Origin: Caenorhabditis remanei
Taxonomy: Eukaryota; Nematoda; Chromadorea; Rhabditida; Rhabditidae
Direction: 5' to 3'
Length of the DNA stretch: 64,000 bases
Assembly: GCF_010183535.1 (NCBI RefSeq)
Contig: NC_071332.1
Span: forward strand, 4,712,001 to 4,776,000
Numbering within the stretch: the first letter of the stretch is position 1; the number at the start of each line of letters is the position of its first letter. The translations under genes and the position numbers were made by a program. Below the pieces are notes generated by a model, which was given only the letters and a program-made list of their open reading frames with translations, was not told where the DNA came from and did not search any database. This document shows positions 1 to 8,995 of this stretch, in pieces.

Positions 1-908
1 TCTAAGGTTTTTGTAAGAAAAATATTATAAAAATCCGTCGTATCTTATATCCTTCAGCTGTTCATACTATCCGATTTTCAAAAAAAAATTCCTCTTGCTA
101 TCTCTTTGAGAAATCATATGTTTCTTCTTAACCGATTTTCCAATTAACGAAAAAATTTCCAACATGAAGAATTGTCCCTTGAAATAAATTTGGAATTTTG
201 CTTCTCAGTGATTCTAAAGATTATGCCCAACTAAGCAATCTTTATCTGCAAAATCCTAAAGAAGGCGTCACCCAGTTTTCTCATTTTCTGCAGAAAGAAA
301 CTGTTTAAAAAGTGCATTCGCTCGAGGCGTGATCTTGATCTCTGCTGATCTTTGTTGCAGAAAATAAAGAAGGGTTTCACAAACTGATCAAACCCACCGG
401 TTCGGTTTCGTAGGACACAAAAAGATAACCTGATTTTTCGTTTCGAAAATGGTTTTTTGAACACTCAATCAAAGGTTGAGGACGTTTGTTTTGCAACAAT
501 AGGGGAGGGGTAGAGACGCAGAGAAGGCAGACGCTCAAGCTTCTCTGCGTCTCTTCTTTTCACTGTATAACTTTAAGCGACCGTATCTCAAAAGCATGAA
601 GAACTAGCATAAAGTTGTCAACTACAAAAATGGAGATCTAGATTTGAAAAATATGTTTGTAGTTGACAACTTTATGATAGTTCTTCACGCTTTTGAGATA
701 CGGTCGCTTAAAGTTATACAGTGAGAAGAAGAGACGCAGACAGTCAGACACTCTTGCTTCTCTGCGTCCCTCTCGCTTCCTCACGGTCAACCTTTGAAGC
801 CGCGCATCTCAAAAGCTTAGAAAGCTATGTTGTCAACTACAAAAATGCAGGGCTAGCCCCGTTCCATGTATATACCCAGCGCCTCCATTCCAAATATGTG
901 TCTTTCAG
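1..908. other. Upstream stretch without a recognised exon
   Basis: AT-rich DNA. I see no convincing coding exon. The N-terminal exon of the isomerase gene that follows (it should carry the family's early aromatic-Trp-Gly motif) is not here, so it lies to the left of the window or in a very long intron. The 3' part holds a foldback repeat. An acceptor (TCTTTCAG) ends at 908 and opens the first visible isomerase exon. Confidence 0.6.
505..780. repeat. Foldback (palindromic) repeat with GAGACGCAGAGAA ends
   Basis: The two arms (about 505-630 and 650-780) are reverse complements. The outer ends read AGAGACGCAGAGAA and its complement. The inner part carries GTAGTTGACAACTTT, a motif also found in the foldbacks at 2290-2505, 4690-6070 and 16300-16695. 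No protein is encoded, so it looks like a non-autonomous DNA element. Confidence 0.7.
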
Positions 909-3900
909 CTCTGGATGGGAACCCACCCCGACGGTCCTGCTCAACTCAAAAAGTGCTCCACCCGCCTATCGACATACCTCGCCAAGCATCCGTCCCCCTT
1001 GACAAATAACAATTCGGCAAAGAACATTCACTTGCCTTTCATCATGAAAGTGATGTCGATCAGAACCACCCTCTCGCTACAGGTTCATCCAACCAAAGTA
1101 CGCGTATTTCTTTGCGGGGATTGATTTCATTCAATAAGATTTCAGGAGCAAGCCCGTGAATTGCATGAAAATGACCCAGTCAACTATCCAGATAGAAACC
1201 ATAAACCAGAGTTGGCCTACGCGTTAACACGCTTCGAATTGCTGTGTGGATTCCGACCGGCTAGAGAGATTCTCAAAAATTTGCAGAGTAATTATAATCT
1301 AAATTTCAAAAAGTAATTGATTAATTAATTAAATTTCAGCATTCCCATCATTCCGGTTACTCTTCGGAGGTGATACTTATACAAAGCCCCTCGAATACTG
1401 TATAATGCAAATGAAGAATTTGGATTCAGTGAACCAAGACTCGCCAGAATACAACTATTCCCGGGAATACTTGGAGAAATGCTTCAGATTCATGATGACT
1501 ATAGATACAACTATTGTTCATGTGAGTTTTTTAAAAATTTAATTTGAATCGAAACAGTTTCCTACGTATCAATCTCATGATCTTGATCTACCCAAATGAG
1601 ATGAACATCTGGTTTTATTGAGATAAAAAAAAGTGTTTGTCATCAGGAGAAAGAGATAAGAAATCGTTCAAAGGTTTCTAGTGTACTTTCCGAATGGGAA
1701 AGGACAAACTGATTTTTGAACCGACGAAATTGGTGTTTGTATTCTTTGATGTTTACTTTTTGGTCTCGATTTGGTTATTGATACAAAAAAACTCTTAAAA
1801 AGTGACAACTACTTTCATAGTCCCAAAGTTATTATAATTTCAATATGCGTTATTTCACGGCACCACTTGAAAAATGACAAAGTTGTACAGCTTGTCACAG
1901 GGTTAAATAATATCAGATTTTTTAAATTTTAATTTTTCAAACAGTAAAAATCAAAGGTTTCATTTTTGTGTTTAATTGGCTTTTATAGTCATTTTAAATT
2001 TTGAGGTATACTCAGTTAAATTCAATCTCAATAACTTCAAAAATTAGGTTCGCGCCAATTTTTGAACCAGTCAGGTCTTTGCCAAATTTATATTTTCATA
2101 ATGCTCTAGTGTTAATCTTCATTTTTGTAGTTTACTCTTTTCTGATAGCTATTATATCTTTTGAGATATACTTCATTAAATCCAAGAATCAAAATTTAAT
2201 TTTTTGTTGAAACTAATCAATTTTCGAAGTGATAAAGCTTATTTTCTAGTTATCCGTTTTAAATTATATTTAGTTTTTTGAATTCATCTATTATTAATTT
2301 TCATTTTTGTTGTTGACAACTTTTTGATATCTCTTCTAGCTTTTGAGATACGCGTCTTCAAAGATGACACATCTAGAAAGGCGAGAGAAAAGAAGGGGGA
2401 GACGCAGAGAAGCGTCGTCTCCATCTCCTCCTAGTTTTGAAGGCGCGTATCTCAAATGCGTGAAGAGTTATCAAAAAGTTGTCAACTAGAAAAATATAGA
2501 GCTAGATTTGGTATTCATGTTCCAACAAGAATTTTTGAATTTGGGTTATTTCTGACGCTGCTAGACACTTTTTAAGAATAGCTTAGCAATGTTCATTTCT
2601 CAAAAAGCATCCTAAAAAGTTCAATTTTTTATAGGAACTGGTCTCCCAACTTCTCAAGGAACTCGACAACGGTCTCCGTGGAGCAGTCGAAGAAGTGACA
2701 GTCGGAGTGATTCGAAAAATGTCAATCGATTTCCCGAATGACATTGGAATCTTCTCTCCACTATTCCTCAATCACATGATTCTCGAACCAGGACAATGTT
2801 GCTATTACGCTGCCGGAGAGCTTCACGCATATCTGAGTGGAGAATGCGTCGAGTGTGTCGGATGCTCAAATAACACGATTCGAGCAGCCATGACTCCGAA
2901 ATATATCGATAGAGACGCCCTTTGCAAGACATTGAACTACAAAATGACAGAGCAGAGTGACTATTTGGTGCCCGAGATGAAGCTGACCGAATGTGTTGAC
3001 ATGTATGCACCAGATTGTAAAGACTTCCAATTGCACAGAATACGAGTGGGTGTAGATCAAAGTGAGGAGGAGATGATGCTGCCCACACTGGATTGTGCAT
3101 CGATTCTTGTTGTTACAAGCGGAAAGGGAACTATTGAGGAGGCGACGACGAAGAATCAGCTGATCGGGCAGTATGAGGTCAAGAGGGGAGATATCTTCTA
3201 TATTCCACCTAATCATAACATCAGGTACGTTGGATTAGGTGATCTTGAAATGAAAGGGGATCATAGCCACAACTTGTGTTTTTTGCAACAACTTGTGTTT
3301 TTTACAACAACTTCCAAGTTTCTTTTGTTTTTGAACCTGTGTGTGTCTGTGTTTATGTAACACAAGCTTGTGTTCCTTTTGCAACAACTTGTGTTTTTCG
3401 CCACAACTTGTTTTTGCAACAACTTGTGTTTTTGTACCAAAGCTTGTGGTTCATAGCGATAACTTGTGTTTTTTTTTTCAAATCGTGTGTTTTTTGCAAC
3501 AAGTTGCGTGTTTTGCAACAATTTGTGTTCACGTTGTAACAACTTGTGTTTTTGCAACAACTTGTGTTTTTTGCAACAAGTTGTGTCTTTTTGCAACAAT
3601 TTGTGTTTTTTTGCAACAATTTGTGTTTTTTTTCAACAATTTGTGTTTTTTTGCAACAATTTGTGTTTTTTTTCAACAATTTGTGTTTTTTTTCAAATTG
3701 TGTGTATGTACTTGTGTAACACACGCTTGGGTCGTTGTTCTGTGTGAGAACTGTATCTTTCTGTAAACAGCAGTGATTTGCAACCACAAGTTGTGTTTTT
3801 TTTTTGCAACAACTTGTGTTTTTTGTAACAACTTGTGTTTTTTGTAACAACTCGTGTTTTTTCAACATATTGTGTCCCCCCTCCCCCAAAATCCACCAAA

Positions 3901-4095
3901 AAACCCCAAATTTCTTCCAGATTCCTCTCATGCTCCGAACCACTCGAAGGCTACCGAACATTCAGTTACGAAATGGGTCCAGACCACGACACTCGAGTCG
4001 TCACTCCCGTCTCGGCTACCGTATCGACAAACGTATCGACACTAAACGAGAAGATGCTCAAACTGGATGCCGATATGGAGGAAGCCGTTGTTTAA
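909..4095 (+). CDS. MPI: Mannose-6-phosphate isomerase (5' end missing)
   Basis: Cytosolic zinc enzyme interconverting mannose-6-phosphate and fructose-6-phosphate, feeding GDP-mannose and glycosylation. Exons: 909-1097, 1146-1287, 1340-1521, 2635-3224, 3921-4095. Phases join without a break and give 425 residues with TAA at the end. The first visible residues ([12 protein letters not shown]) are the conserved family block. The zinc ligands are visible: Gln and His in SLQVHPTK, Glu in NHKPELA and His in [10 protein letters not shown]. The region [16 protein letters not shown] is also diagnostic. The N-terminal roughly 50-70 residues are not in the window. Intron 3 (1522-2634) contains a foldback and the last intron (3225-3920) a minisatellite. 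The syntenic C. elegans gene is, from memory, C05C8.7. Family call is very secure. Confidence 0.95.
2290..2505. repeat. Foldback repeat in isomerase intron 3
   Basis: Arms 2290-2385 and 2405-2505 are mutual reverse complements. They start and end with GTTGACAACTTTTTGATA and its complement, with GGAGACGCAGAGAAG near the centre. It is related to the element at 505-780 but with a diverged core. Confidence 0.65.
3255..3870. repeat. Minisatellite of about 20-bp units in the last isomerase intron
   Basis: Roughly 25-30 degenerate tandem copies of a unit like TTTTTTGCAACAACTTGTGT, with unit length varying with the T run. It lies wholly within the intron 3225-3920 and stops about 50 bp before the acceptor. 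Long open frames seen through it on both strands come from the repeat, not from genes. Confidence 0.9.
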
Positions 4096-4690
4096 TTAAT
4101 TCTTTAATTGTTTCTCCTTTTTTTGATGTGAGCACATTGATAATATATCATCCGCGTGCCTGAATTACGGGGTATAATGCCTTCCGAAAATGCTGTTTTT
4201 TTTGGAATTTTTTGTAGATTTTTAATGTCATTTTTTATAGTATATGATGATCCCATCCTGTCCAATTCTCTGAAATCTTTTCTTTTTTTTGGTCCTTACC
4301 GTATCCTCGTCCTCCCACACCATCGTTCCGATCTACATTGCCATGAGATTCCGTCGCCGTTTTTGTGCCTCGATCTACATAAATCTTCTAGTTTTTTTTT
4401 GCTTTTTGTCTGAAACACTGTCTTCTTTTTCTTTTCACTCTTTTTTGCAAGTTTTCCTCACCCCAGTCTCTCTTTCTTCTCTTTTTTCATTTCTTTTTTG
4501 TTCTCTTCTTCTGATACAACATTTCCATCTCCCCTGCAATTCCTTTTCATGCTTATTCCGTCGATTTTTATTCAGTTTTAATTGCTTTTTTGACTATGAA
4601 CTAATGAAGTTCATTTTTTCACTAATCGATTTGTTTTTTTCTCTCTCAATCAGAAAAACGACCAGAGTAAAATTCGAAAATTATTGGCCA
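4096..4690. other. Isomerase 3' flank and polypyrimidine tract
   Basis: No gene seen. About 4260-4660 is strongly T/C-rich on the plus strand (many runs of T with TCTT and CTTTT), giving a long spurious open frame. It is probably the 3' UTR and downstream region of the isomerase gene. Confidence 0.5.
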
Positions 4691-6070
4691 TCATTGACAA
4701 CCTGGTACTGTGCCTCGTTTTCTCCGGATGTCTTCAATTTTTATATTTTTATATCAAACAAACCTCCACCTTCATTTTTGTAGTTGACAACTTTTTTGTA
4801 GGAATTTACCGAAAAAAGTTATGCCATGATTTCTCTCGGTCTCTCTCCGCCCTCATCTCTCACCGTCACCTCCAAGGAGTCTTCCGGAAAACCGCCATAC
4901 CTCAATAGGATGAATAGCTATCAAAAAGTTGTCAACTACAAAAATATTATTCAAATCTAGATCTCCATTTTTACAGTTGACAACTTTTTGATAGTTCTTC
5001 ATGCCTTTAAGATACGGCCGCTTAAAGTTATACAGTATAATAAGAGATGCAGAGAAGCTAGAGCGTCCGCCTTCTCTGCGTCTCTCCCCCCTCCCCCAAA
5101 AATGAAGCCCTATGTCTATTCTATATAACCATGAAGTTTTAGGATATTCGGATAAAAATTGATGTCAAGATAACCTTCTGAAGTTGAGAAATTTTCACTG
5201 AAATTTGAATTTTTTGGAACTTTTAAAGTTTCATAAGCTGTTCTTGATGCTATATTTCACAAAATCTAAAAGTACATCTTGAAACATTTTGTGTCTTGTA
5301 ACAGAGACCACAAATCATACACATCAGTGAAAATGAGTTTCCACTTAAAACCCCTAACGACTACTGTCAGTACTGTAACTTGAGAAGTTTGGAAACGTCA
5401 CAAAACCACATAAAAATAACTTTTTGATCTACCTCTATCCAATCTAGTCACAGAAAACTAATTACATGAAAAAAATAAAATAAAAATCTTCTACCTATGC
5501 AATTACAAGTTACAATAGTTACAGTAGTCGTTAGGGGTTTTATGTGAAAACGGAAATTTTTTTACTGATTTGTAAGATTTGTGGTCTCTCTTACAAGACA
5601 GAAATTGTTACAAAAATGTCTCTGTCCGGATATCGGGGGGTCTGAATGTTCAAAATTCAAAGTTAAAAAAACAAAGCAAGTGTAGCAACAGCTCATTCAC
5701 ATAACTTCAAAAAATTCAAAATTTTTGAATTTTAGTGAAAATGTCTCAAGTTCAGAAGGCTATCTTGACGTCAATTTTCATCTTTATCTCCCGAAACTTT
5801 ATGGTTACATAGAATAGACATAGGGCTCCATTTTTGTAGTTGACAACTTTTTGATAGCTCTTCATGCTTTTGAGATATGACGGTTTTCCTAGGTGGAGGC
5901 GGCGGTGAGAGATGAGGGAGAGAGAGACGCGGAGAAATGGTGGCATAACTTTTTTCAGTGAATTCCTACAAAAAAGTTGTCAACCACAAAAATGAAGCTG
6001 GAGGTTTGTTTGATATAAAAATATAAAAATTGGGGACATCCGGACAAAACGAGACACAGAACCGACTTGT
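4690..6070. repeat. Nested palindrome of about 1.4 kb
   Basis: The outer arms about 4690-4960 and 5820-6070 are reverse complements (GTTGACAACTTTTTTGTAGG at about 4783 against its complement at about 5965). Inner arms 5100-5230 and 5680-5830 also match (CCCTATGTCTATTCTATATA against its complement). The innermost pair is CCCCTAACGACTACTG at about 5352 against its complement at about 5525. A separate copy with AGAGATGCAGAGAAG (about 4980-5095) interrupts the left arm. No coding capacity. Confidence 0.7.
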
Positions 6071-6378
6071 CAAAGTTTACTACGTCTTTCTGTGTGTCTG
6101 TTTGTCCACTAATTACCTAATTTTCCGTTTTATTTCTGAAATTGTTATCACAATTTCTATGACCGCAACAAATTGTTTATCATCGTCATCATCTCATTCT
6201 TTTTCACTTTTCTTTCATCGGTCGACCGACCGCTGCCGCCGCCACCAAAAATGTTTTGTTGATCGGTGGCAAATCGAATTTATTTACTTTTTTTTACCTT
6301 TCTTGAGGAATTTTTACAAGGAAAATCGAAAAAAGAAAACAATCTAGATACAGAAAAGACAAAACAAAATTATCCGAA

Positions 6379-8791
6379 TCAAAGTTCACACTGAATCTCA
6401 GTGGTCTTCGGAAGTGCTCCACGAAGTTTCTCCTCGACTTTCTCCTTTCCGTGGACACCCTTCAGATTGCGAAGAGTGAGTTTGTCGAGTGCGGTGAACG
6501 CCTTCAAATGCTCCAGACCGAATTCAGTGATACGACGGCACTCTTCGATGTGGAGATTCTTGAGATGTCCGCCGACGTGTTGTCCCATGTATTCGAGGCC
6601 AAAGTCGTGGAAATTCTTACAGCGAATGAAGGAGACATTTTTGATGGCCGACAGGTTTTCTGGAAAACAAACTTACTATATATATATAGGAGATTCTTAA
6701 AGTTCCAGATAATTCCAGCACCACTTGGAGTCATGGGACGTGACCTATATCATTGAAAAGCTGAAATCACGCTAATTCCAAATATATATTCAGTTTTTGC
6801 ACTCGAGGCCTGGTATTCGCGAAAAGCAAGGTCAAAGTTCTAAAAATGTCAAATTATTACATTTCTGATACGCGAAAATTGGAAAAAATTGCAAAAATTT
6901 TTCGCGTGTCAGAAAGGTAATAGTTTGTCATTTTTCAAAAACTTTGACCTTGCTTTTCTCGAATACCAGGCACCGGTGGCAAAAACTGAATATATATTGG
7001 AAATCAGCGTGATTTCAGCTTTTTAATGATATAGGTCACGTCCCATGACTCCAAACTAATATCATGGTCTTCCCTAAAGCGAAAAGCTCCTCTAGAATCC
7101 AACTTTCGATGATCTATCTAGCCCATTCCATTCTAGTCTTCCCCTTTCCCACTTACTCATTCTAATCTTCTATCCAATTACAAGTTACGGTAGTTACGGT
7201 AGTCGTTAGTCGTTTTATGTGAAAACTCATTGTTACGTCCCGTTTATAGTTTGTACGTTATTAGAGTCAAGAGAACGACAATGCTGATTTCCAAAAGAGT
7301 GTAACCATCCAGCAACCTTTCTAGACTAGACTGCGACTACTGGAATTTGGTCGTTCTAATTTACTCTTATACATAAAGTTGCAAACGATGGGTTGGGCCC
7401 GGAACTCATTAGACCATCGGTAACAATGGGTTTCCACATAAAACGACTAACGACTACTGTAACTTGTAATTGGATAAGAGATTGGAAATTTGGAAAAGAT
7501 TTTATGAGAGAGAGTGAGGAAAGGGGAAGACTAGACTGGATTCAAGAGGGAGTTCATGATTTCGAGAAAAGGAAACGGGGACTGTGAGATCTAAGAATGT
7601 CGGAGGTTCCGGAATTCTCAAATTTATAGTGGAAACTTCGGAGAAACAAGTTGTTTCATTATGATATAGCAGAGTTGTGCGGAAGTTTTTTCTAAAACGG
7701 AAGTCGGAAGTAAAAATTTCAAAACGGAAGTCGGAAGTCGGAAGTAGTTTGTTTCGCAAAAGTTCGAAATTCCAAGAGAGAAATCATAAAATTCGCAAAA
7801 ACCTGTGGAAAATTAGTTTTTGGCAGAAGAAAAGCCTATTTTCTGTCCTTTTTGACCATTTTTCCATGTATTTCTGCGAAATGTATTCTTCTTAAATTTC
7901 ACAGTTAGGGAATGACGGAAGTCGGAAGTCGGAATTCCGCACAACTCTGTGATATAGATTAACTATTGGTCTACTGTATCTCTGTTTAGTCTATTCTAGC
8001 ATTAGGCTACTGAAAACGATTGAAAAACTTGAATCCATTTTCCCCCGCAGGTATTACCAAAATGGCGACACCCGAATCCCGTAACACTAGCGTCCTCCGC
8101 TCGAATCGTCTCCAACGTCACATTATCCTCGGCACGTCTTGGATCCAACTGAGCCGTTCGTTTCACCAGAGCATTATAATCCGCAAAGTTCTCCCCAATC
8201 TGCGTGAACTTGATCGTTCCGCCGCAACGAACGATCCATTCGGCAGCGGCGCGATCCGCACCCACTTCTTTCACTCGTTGAATGTCGTAGCTGCAAAAGG
8301 TGATCTGGTTTATGGTTCTACGATCGGTAAGTGCAATGCACTCGTTTGGTGACTAAACAACAACAAAGAGATGTTGCACTTCTGCTAAAATCTGTTGCAG
8401 AATCAAAGAGAAGAAGAAGAAGCGAGGTCAAACCAAACATTTATATTATCTCTAAAGGTTATTTTTGGGGTTTCGGTGATTTCGTTTCTTTAATCAAAAA
8501 ATTTTGATCTCGTTGATCAACACCAAGATTCTTTTGGAAGCTTCTCTGGTGCCGACTTAAAGGGAGCGATAGGGACCACACTCAGTTTGCGGCCGGGTGG
8601 CTCAGGTGGGAACGCGGCGGTCACCGCGCACAAGAGGTCAGTGGTTCGAGTCCGTTCCCCGACTTTTCCCTTTTTTCTTTTTTCCACACTTCTACTCACT
8701 TATTAAATCCTTCCAACACCCAACGGAGTCCCGGAATATTGTGCTGGCCGAGGGCGAGCATAAATTTCTCTTGCATTTTACGAATACTCAT
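6379..8791 (-). CDS. DMAC2L: DMAC2L / ATP synthase subunit s-like LRR protein
   Basis: Small mitochondrial leucine-rich-repeat protein of the ATP5S (factor B)/DMAC2 family. Exons on the minus strand: 8700-8791, 8058-8290, 6379-6659. Phases join exactly and give 201 residues, the usual family size. Diagnostic blocks are FNNYDIQRVKEVGADRAAAEW and the LRR stretch SFIRCKNFHDFGLEYM...LHIEECRRITEFGLEHL. The start at 8791 is directly preceded by a TTTTTAG acceptor, typical of spliced-leader addition, and lies about 205 bp after the stop of hyls-1 on the same strand, so a two-gene operon is likely. Intron 1 holds a tRNA-like sequence and the left breakpoint of the 17-kb duplication (about 8449). Intron 2 (6660-8057) is full of repeats. 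Confidence 0.9.
6715..7075. repeat. Foldback repeat (CCTATATCATTGAAAAGCT family)
   Basis: Arms about 6715-6880 and 6910-7075 pair: GGAGTCATGGGACGTGACC near the left end recurs as its complement near 7040. Relatives lie at 14970-15280, 32540-32830 and partly at 43735-43990, all within introns. Confidence 0.75.
7175..7485. repeat. Inverted repeat with CTAACGACTACTGTAACTTG arms
   Basis: The left arm near 7175-7235 (ACAAGTTACGGTAG...) is the reverse complement of about 7430-7485. The same arm sequence forms the centre of the 4690-6070 palindrome, so one family is nested there. Confidence 0.65.
7668..7960. mobile_element. Repeat with tandem CGGAAGT ends
   Basis: The ends read CAGAGTTGTGCGGAA and its complement TTCCGCACAACTCTG. 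Just inside are tandem CGGAAGT units, and the middle is unique. A diverged copy in the opposite orientation lies at 56945-57295 and shares the middle part (GGCAGAAGAAAAGCC and nearby). Probably a non-autonomous DNA transposon. Confidence 0.6.
8591..8663 (+). tRNA. tRNA-like sequence (probable pseudogene)
   Basis: 73 nt with an A-box-like TGGCTCAGGTGGG, a perfect B box GGTTCGAGTCC and a TTTT run just after, as in a Pol III gene. The T-arm pairs and the acceptor stem pairs in five of seven positions. The D and anticodon arms do not fold canonically (the only good hairpin is CGCGG/CCGCG), so no anticodon can be assigned. It lies in DMAC2L intron 1, antisense to that gene, and is conserved in copy 2. 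Confidence 0.4.
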
Positions 8792-8995
8792 CTAAAAAAT
8801 AAAAAAAGGTGAAAATTGCAGATTTAATAAATGCTAAATAAGTATAAAATCCGATTTACAAGGAATTTTTCTGGGTAAAAAACAGGAAAAAAATGGGGGA
8901 AATTGAGGAATATTTATATTCATTGTACATATGAGATCTTTGGGCTTAAAATTACACTTAAAAATGAGATCCTTTTCAGAAATAATTGCATAAAA

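Noticed and set aside
231..464. Minus-strand open frame of 77 codons at the left edge
   Set aside because: No recognised family, no upstream acceptor and Phe/Lys/Arg-rich AT-driven composition.
2768..3216. Two minus-strand open frames of about 110 codons
   Set aside because: Antisense shadows of the isomerase exon 2635-3224.
3255..3870. Regularly spaced repeats resembling a CRISPR array, and long open frames through them
   Set aside because: Units are about 20 bp, contiguous and degenerate without unique spacers, and the host is an animal. It is a minisatellite inside an intron.
4289..4783. Open frame of 164 codons on the plus strand
   Set aside because: Translation is Phe/Ser/Leu-rich because of a polypyrimidine tract; no splice or family support.
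8300..8450. Plus-strand donor (GGTAAGTG) and acceptor (TCTGTTGCAG) suggesting an unrelated plus-strand gene
   Set aside because: No extended coding on either side; the region is the antisense of DMAC2L exon 2 and its intron.
8517..8699. Minus-strand open frame of 60 codons next to DMAC2L exon 1
   Set aside because: It is intron sequence, the antisense of the tRNA-like unit. The true exon 1 ends at 8700 with a strong donor and joins 8290 in frame.
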